A stretch of 17,135 nucleotides of DNA from Acidobacteriota bacterium (lineage in GTDB: Bacteria > Acidobacteriota > Blastocatellia > Pyrinomonadales > Pyrinomonadaceae). A model generated the notes under the pieces. That model worked only from the letters and a program-made list of their open reading frames with translations. It was not told the DNA's origin and did no database searches. Of this stretch, positions 12,890-17,135 are shown piece after piece. Within the stretch, counting starts at the first letter, position 1; every line of letters starts with the position of its first letter. Where the stretch lies: NCBI GenBank assembly GCA_023436495.1, contig JAEZIT010000038.1, positions 1 through 17,135 of the forward strand, read 5' to 3'. Both the position numbers and the translations under genes were made by a program.

Positions 12890-13588
12890 TCAGGCTTCGC
12901 TTATGATAACGATCTCGACGCGGCGTTTGGCTTCGTCTAGAAATGTTTCGATGTCGGCGGCGACCTTTTCTTCCGTGAGCGTGCGGTTGATCTCCACGCG
13001 TTTTTCGTCCAGGGTCGGCATGATCAGCCCCGGAAACCGGCGACGGAAATCGGGTACGAAAACGTCACGGTAATACCGGGCTTCGTCTTCGGGCGTGATC
13101 ACGACGAACGAACGAAAACGAAAATCGAGATACTTCTCGATGGCGACGCGTTCGCGAATTATACGTTCGAAATTATCGTCTTTGATCGACGTAAAGCCGA
13201 CCTGCTGAAGGCGTCGTTCAAAATCTGCGGTCGAGGCAAAATGGCTTAAGAGTTCGGCGATCTTGGCGTTTATCTCGGCCTCGGACGGCGCGGATCGCGG
13301 AAGCCGCTCGGCTTCGACGGCAAAAAGCCGCTGATTTATCAATGTCTGTAGGGCGCGGTTCAGATCCTCCTGCGAAGGCGGCGCCAGCGGCGAGCCCGGC
13401 TGAAGCGCAAGCTGCCAAAGAAGGTCTGAATAAGTTATCAATTCGGTGCGGACGCCGTCGGAAACGGTCGCAACCGTTTTATCGACGACGGTCTGAGCGT
13501 TGGACGGAACAAAAAATGCCGCAAGAACCGCCAGAAAAAAAGCGGTTTTCAAGGCGATATTGTTGAAATTCCTTAAGTCTCGCTTCAT
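12890..13588 (-). CDS. SurA N-terminal-domain-like periplasmic protein, 232 aa
   Basis: A signal peptide, KTAFFLAVLAAFFVPSNA (cleavage about residue 31), is followed by VVDKTVATVSDGVRTELITYSDL, then 'LNRALQTLINQRLFAVEAERL' and helical repeats. This is the layout of the SurA/PpiC chaperone N-domain. The parvulin-type isomerase domain is absent: after about 160 residues the protein continues with the C-terminal helix of the chaperone lobe (FRRRFPGLIMPTLDEKRVEINRTLTEEKVAADIETFLDEAKRRVEI) and ends. It should bind unfolded exported proteins without prolyl isomerase activity. It is the first gene of a leftward pair with the large exported protein, a likely client. The leader is very short (promoter 13603-13631) and has no SD. 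Confidence 0.75.
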   Translation of the reverse strand: MKRDLRNFNNIALKTAFFLAVLAAFFVPSNAQTVVDKTVATVSDGVRTELITYSDLLWQLALQPGSPLAPPSQEDLNRALQTLINQRLFAVEAERLPRSAPSEAEINAKIAELLSHFASTADFERRLQQVGFTSIKDDNFERIIRERVAIEKYLDFRFRSFVVITPEDEARYYRDVFVPDFRRRFPGLIMPTLDEKRVEINRTLTEEKVAADIETFLDEAKRRVEIVIISEA

Positions 13589-13602
13589 ATTTGACCAATT
13601 CT

Positions 13603-13631
13603 ATTTTTGAACGGCAAAACGAATGTGTCAA
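13603..13631 (-). promoter_or_regulatory. candidate promoter of the SurA-like gene
   Basis: Minus strand perfect TTGACA (13626-13631), 17 bases, AAAAAT (13603-13608). Transcription would begin only about 8 bases before ATG 13588, so the message may be almost leaderless. The -10 is weak. Confidence 0.45.
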
Positions 13632-13656
13632 TACCTTTAATCCGGGGTTTAAACAG

Positions 13657-13685
13657 TTGACAAAACGTTAAAAATCCTTTTTAAT
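13657..13685 (+). promoter_or_regulatory. promoter of the histidine kinase operon
   Basis: TTGACA (13657-13662), 17-base spacer, TTTAAT (13680-13685). It diverges from the promoter at 13603-13631, and the leader would be about 90 bases. Confidence 0.6.
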
Positions 13686-13782
13686 TTTAGGTGGAGTTCC
13701 TCACACTTCGCAACCCTGTATTTGCCTCATCAATTGATGGCTCCCTGTCCCCGGATTTGACCTATAACCATTTATTTCTACG

Positions 13783-15432
13783 ATGCTTAGCCCGACGCAG
13801 AAGAAGGATAACAGAACATTTGCGGCGGTCACGGAAACGGACGATTCTTCCAGCGAGTTGAAGTTCATTTCGGACCTCGGCAGAAGCCTGTTGTTCACAG
13901 TTCATCCCAAAAAAGTGGCGGGCCGCGTCGCCGACGCGTTGCAGGCCGGCGTGGAAGCCAGCGTTTGCGCGTTTGCCGCCGAGCTCGAGAATATCGGCGT
14001 CGTTAGCTGTGCGTTCGATGACAAAGGACAGATCGCCGAAGATCCGATCGATTGGCAGCGGTTCGAAAAATGGATAAGGTTTATGCCGCCGCAGGTCGGC
14101 CACAGCGTTGCGAATGCGGACGAATTCCTGCTCGCGGCCGGCGGCCACGAACTCGAATATATCTCGCCTCTGCACATTAACGGCGAAATAAAGGGTGCGA
14201 TCGTTGTTGGGTTTGCCAAGCCGCAGGACATGACCGTGCGAAAGGCTCGTCTTATCGATGCGGCAACGCAGATGGCGGCGATGAGCGTCAACCTCTCGGC
14301 ACATTACGAAGCCGCGTTGAACGATTCGATCACGCAGGCAAAAGAAGATAACAGGAAATTTACTGAGGCTGTGCTCGATGCTCTGCCCGTTTCGCTTTAT
14401 GTGGTCGACCGTGATTACCGGATCGTGACATGGAACCGCCATCGCGAGATAGGTGTTCAGGGGATTCCGCGCGATTCGGTGATCGGCCGCGACGTTTTTC
14501 AGGTATTGGCGAAATTTCCCGAAGATAAGCTGCGAAGCGAATTCGAACGGGCGTTTCGAACCGGACGCATCGAACGCATCGAACAGCAAACCGCCTCTGC
14601 CGACGGCTCAACGAAGCACTGGGTCGTCAGCAAAGTGCCGATGAGAAATGCCGAAACCGGTGAGGTCACTCACGTTATAACGGTCGGCGAAGACGTGACC
14701 ATGCGGGTCGAAGCGATCCACGCGATCGGCCGCGCGGAAAAGCTTGCCGCGGTCGGAAGGCTGGCTGCCGGCGTCGTCCACGAGATCAATAATCCGCTTG
14801 CCACAATAGCGGCGTGTGCCGAGGCCTTAGAGCATCGCGTCGAAGAAGGCGCGTTTGCCGAATCGGAGGCCGCGGATGATCTGAATGAATACCTCGGGCT
14901 TATCAAGAGCGAAGCCTTCCGCTGCAAATCTATCACGACCGGGCTGCTCGACTTCAGCCGTATGCGCACGGGCAACCGCCACCCGATCGATATTGCGGAA
15001 ATTCTGCGTTCGTCGGCTAATCTTATCTCGCATCAGAAACGCGGCGGCAACATAAAGATCGAAGTCGAACTGAAAGACGATCTGCCGATGGTCAATGCAG
15101 ACGGCGGCCAGATCCAACAGGCCGTGATCGCACTCGGAACAAATGCGATAGATGCCATGGCGGGCGGCGGTACGCTGACGCTAAGGGCATTGTCACAGGC
15201 GAACAGCGCCGTGATCGAAGTCGAAGACACGGGCGTAGGAATAGCGCCCGATAACCTCTCAAAAGTATTCGAACCTTTCTATACGACGAAAGAGGTCGGG
15301 AAAGGCACAGGGCTGGGGCTTGCCGTATGTTACGGCATCATTACCGAACATGGCGGACGATTAAGTGTCCGCTCAAATCCGGGAAAAGGGACGACCTTTT
15401 CGATCCTGCTTCCGATCACCCCCGCTAAATAG
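13783..15432 (+). CDS. soluble GAF-PAS sensor histidine kinase (NtrB-type), 549 aa
   Basis: First component of a two-component system. No membrane segment is seen, so it senses inside the cell. Domains: GAF-like (about 25-175), PAS (about 190-310: FTEAVLDALPVSLYVVDRDYRIVTWN), HisKA with the phosphorylated His333 (VVHEINNPLA), and HATPase_c with N box Asn454 (GTNAIDAM), G1 box DTGVGI (482-487), F box FEPFYTTK and G2 box GTGLGL (508-513). All are intact, so it should be active. The HEINNPLA box is typical of kinases paired with sigma-54 activators. The gene for such an activator starts 58 bases downstream, almost certainly in one operon. No SD precedes ATG 13783. Confidence 0.93.
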   Translation: MLSPTQKKDNRTFAAVTETDDSSSELKFISDLGRSLLFTVHPKKVAGRVADALQAGVEASVCAFAAELENIGVVSCAFDDKGQIAEDPIDWQRFEKWIRFMPPQVGHSVANADEFLLAAGGHELEYISPLHINGEIKGAIVVGFAKPQDMTVRKARLIDAATQMAAMSVNLSAHYEAALNDSITQAKEDNRKFTEAVLDALPVSLYVVDRDYRIVTWNRHREIGVQGIPRDSVIGRDVFQVLAKFPEDKLRSEFERAFRTGRIERIEQQTASADGSTKHWVVSKVPMRNAETGEVTHVITVGEDVTMRVEAIHAIGRAEKLAAVGRLAAGVVHEINNPLATIAACAEALEHRVEEGAFAESEAADDLNEYLGLIKSEAFRCKSITTGLLDFSRMRTGNRHPIDIAEILRSSANLISHQKRGGNIKIEVELKDDLPMVNADGGQIQQAVIALGTNAIDAMAGGGTLTLRALSQANSAVIEVEDTGVGIAPDNLSKVFEPFYTTKEVGKGTGLGLAVCYGIITEHGGRLSVRSNPGKGTTFSILLPITPAK

Positions 15433-15490
15433 AAGTACAACTTAGGATCTCGAGACCGCCGCCTCATCAGCGAACCGAGACCGTGATCTT

Positions 15491-16882
15491 ATGGCAAAAT
15501 TATTAGTAGTTGATGACGAAAAGAACCTCAGGCTGGTCGTTCAGAAGGAACTGACGCGGCAGGGCCACGATGTCGGGACGGCGTCCGACGGAGAAGAGGC
15601 TTGGGAATTGCTCGAAGCGCAGGATTACGATGTTGTGCTTTGCGATATTAATATGCCGCGGCTCGACGGAATTGGCCTTCTGCGGCGGATGTGCGAAAAG
15701 GTGCCGGTCCGGCCCGAGGTGATAATGCTGACCGGGCAGGCGACCGTCGAAACCGCGATCGAGGCGATGAAGCTCGGGGCATATGATTACCTGACCAAAC
15801 CATACCGCATCGCGGAACTGTCGGCTCTGGTCACCCAGGCCGCCGAGAAACAGACGCTTAAGATCGATAACCAGCGGCTACGCGCTCAGATCGAACATTC
15901 CAGCCGTTCGCTGCCGGAGATAGTTGCCGAATCAAGGCAGATGAAAGACGTTCTGCGCTTGGTCCAGAGGGTCGCACCGTCGGACACCTCGGTTCTGATC
16001 ACAGGCGAATCCGGCACGGGCAAGGAACTTGTCGCGCAGGCCATTCACCGTTTGAGCAAGCGCAGCGATAAGGCGTTCATCGACCTCAATTGCGCCGCGC
16101 TGCAGGACACCTTGCTCGAATCGGAATTGTTCGGTTATGAAGCCGGAGCTTTTTCGGGCGCCCGTACGCGAAAACTGGGGCTGTTCGAGATAGCGGACGG
16201 CGGAACACTGTTCCTTGACGAAGTGATGGAAATGCCGGCCCAGCTGCAATCCAAATTGCTTCGTGCATTGGAAACACGTTCGTTCTTTCGCGTCGGCGGC
16301 GTGAAAAAGGTCGAGGTTGACGTTCGTGTCATTGCCGCGACCAACCGAAATCCGGAACAGGCCGTGGCTGAAGGCATTTTCCGCGCCGACCTGATGTACA
16401 GGATCAATAGTTTTGAGATAAATATTCCGCCGCTTCGGCATCGCCGCGAGGATATCGAACCGCTCGCACAGCATCTGATGCAAAAGATCGCCGGCAGTAA
16501 CGGGCCTGAGCTGCATCCGTCGGCCCTCGATGCGTTGAACGCCTTCGATTGGTCCGGCAACGTTCGCCAGCTTCGAAACTGTCTCGAACGTGCCGTGCTT
16601 CTTTCGGATAACGGCGTGATCACCACACGCGAACTTCCGCCTGAGATCGTTTACCGGATAGAAAAAACAAACGTTTCCGTCAGCTATAACTCAAACCCGT
16701 CATCGACGGTCGGATCATTCCAGAATCCGTCACCGGTAAATCTTCGCGATTCAGAGAAACAGCAGATAATACAAGCGCTCGAAAAAACAGGCTGGCATCG
16801 CGGAAAGACGGCTGAGCTTTTGGGAATATCCTCATCGACGCTGTATAGGCGGCTTCGCGAATACGGCCTGGATGTCCGATAG
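15491..16882 (+). CDS. NtrC-family sigma-54-dependent response regulator, 463 aa
   Basis: Cognate regulator of the upstream kinase. The receiver (1-120) has Asp9/Asp10-type acidic pocket (VVDDE), phosphoacceptor Asp52 (CDINMP), Thr81 and Lys103 (TKPY). The AAA+ domain (about 143-375) has Walker A GESGTGKE (172-179), Walker B GTLFLDE (238-244) and FRADLMYRIN (297-306). The loop that touches sigma-54 reads GAFSGA (219-224) instead of GAFTGA, a conservative Thr-to-Ser change. The Fis-type helix-turn-helix is at about 421-463 (HRGKTAELLGISSSTLYRRL). It would open promoters held by RNA polymerase-sigma-54. Target genes are not evident in this window. No SD. Confidence 0.95.
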   Translation: MAKLLVVDDEKNLRLVVQKELTRQGHDVGTASDGEEAWELLEAQDYDVVLCDINMPRLDGIGLLRRMCEKVPVRPEVIMLTGQATVETAIEAMKLGAYDYLTKPYRIAELSALVTQAAEKQTLKIDNQRLRAQIEHSSRSLPEIVAESRQMKDVLRLVQRVAPSDTSVLITGESGTGKELVAQAIHRLSKRSDKAFIDLNCAALQDTLLESELFGYEAGAFSGARTRKLGLFEIADGGTLFLDEVMEMPAQLQSKLLRALETRSFFRVGGVKKVEVDVRVIAATNRNPEQAVAEGIFRADLMYRINSFEINIPPLRHRREDIEPLAQHLMQKIAGSNGPELHPSALDALNAFDWSGNVRQLRNCLERAVLLSDNGVITTRELPPEIVYRIEKTNVSVSYNSNPSSTVGSFQNPSPVNLRDSEKQQIIQALEKTGWHRGKTAELLGISSSTLYRRLREYGLDVR

Positions 16883-16910
16883 ACGGGATCGGCCGTGATC
16901 CGCGGGCCGG

Positions 16911-17135
16911 CTAGGCCGCGAAGACAGCATCAAGGAACATCATTAGCCCAAAACCCATGAACAGCGCGAACGTCGCGCTGTTCTCAAATCCGGGACGATG
17001 CGTTTCGGGAATTATTTCGTCGCTGACGATAAAGAGCATTGCGCCCGCCGAAAATGCCAGCGCCCACGGAAGGATCATTGCCGAAACCAGTAAGACGGAC
17101 GCCCCCACAAGCCCGCCGAAGATCTCGACCAATCC
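16911..17135 (-). CDS. ZIP-family metal transporter, C-terminal part, truncated by window edge
   Basis: The frame is open to the right edge, so the start is missing. The visible 74 residues (GLVEIFGGLVGASVLL...) contain ZIP-family traits. A helix with E--GG--G is followed by the hydrophobic helix LPWALAFSAGAMLFIVSDEIIPETH, whose Asp/Glu/His cluster matches the metal site of helix V (DE-IPE). A last helix, ATFALFMGFGLMMFLDAVF, ends the protein. It would import zinc or another divalent cation through the inner membrane. It converges with the NtrC-like gene, with 28 bases between stops. Confidence 0.85.
   Translation of the reverse strand, partial: GLVEIFGGLVGASVLLVSAMILPWALAFSAGAMLFIVSDEIIPETHRPGFENSATFALFMGFGLMMFLDAVFAA

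Noticed and set aside
16883..16910. Bidirectional terminator between the convergent NtrC-like and ZIP genes
   Set aside because: Only 5-bp stems (GGATC/GATCC or CGGCC/GGCCG) and no T runs on either strand.

Overview
The window looks like a piece of an Acidobacteriota chromosome, probably of the Blastocatellia/Pyrinomonadaceae type. The evidence is the C-terminal end of an Oar-like TonB-dependent receptor, the fairly high GC, the two-component and HD-GYP protein types, a long secreted protein with a 'DxxGDVGPNHYVQ'-like motif, and chromosomal genes that mostly lack a Shine-Dalgarno (SD) sequence. This placement is an inference from style, not from a marker gene.

Left part (about 116-8371): an accessory region that reads as an integrated mobile element. 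It holds a leftward series of about nine small unknown genes (223-4258), many with strong AGGAG ribosome sites. These are separated by GC-rich hairpin terminators, some of which are related copies of each other. Then come a gene-poor stretch with a decayed repeat (4259-4968), a ribbon-helix-helix DNA-binding protein, a secreted tandem staphylococcal-nuclease-like protein on the minus strand, and a rightward tyrosine recombinase with all catalytic residues. Downstream of the recombinase lies an array of 9-bp repeats that could be integrase arm sites, then the 3' end of a type II tRNA-Leu(CAA). The tRNA end facing the integrase is a classic attachment position, but no copy of the tRNA 3' end is visible at the left, so the element borders are not settled.

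Right part (8372-17135): ordinary-looking chromosome. It has tRNA-Leu with its own promoter and an HD-GYP protein whose receiver domain has lost its phosphoacceptor. A leftward pair follows: a SurA-N-like periplasmic protein and a 961-residue exported multidomain protein. Diverging from that pair is a rightward two-component system: a soluble GAF-PAS histidine kinase and an NtrC-type sigma-54 activator with a GAFSGA variant loop. A truncated leftward ZIP-family metal transporter closes the window.

How they work together: the kinase and NtrC-like regulator are very likely cognate. The SurA-like protein may assist export or folding of the large secreted protein next to it. The HD-GYP protein would degrade cyclic-di-GMP independently of phosphorylation. 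The most unusual material is the element: unknown small genes, a repeated terminator family with a stop codon inside one hairpin, a perfect 10-bp hairpin in the integrase leader, and direct repeats near tRNA-Leu.
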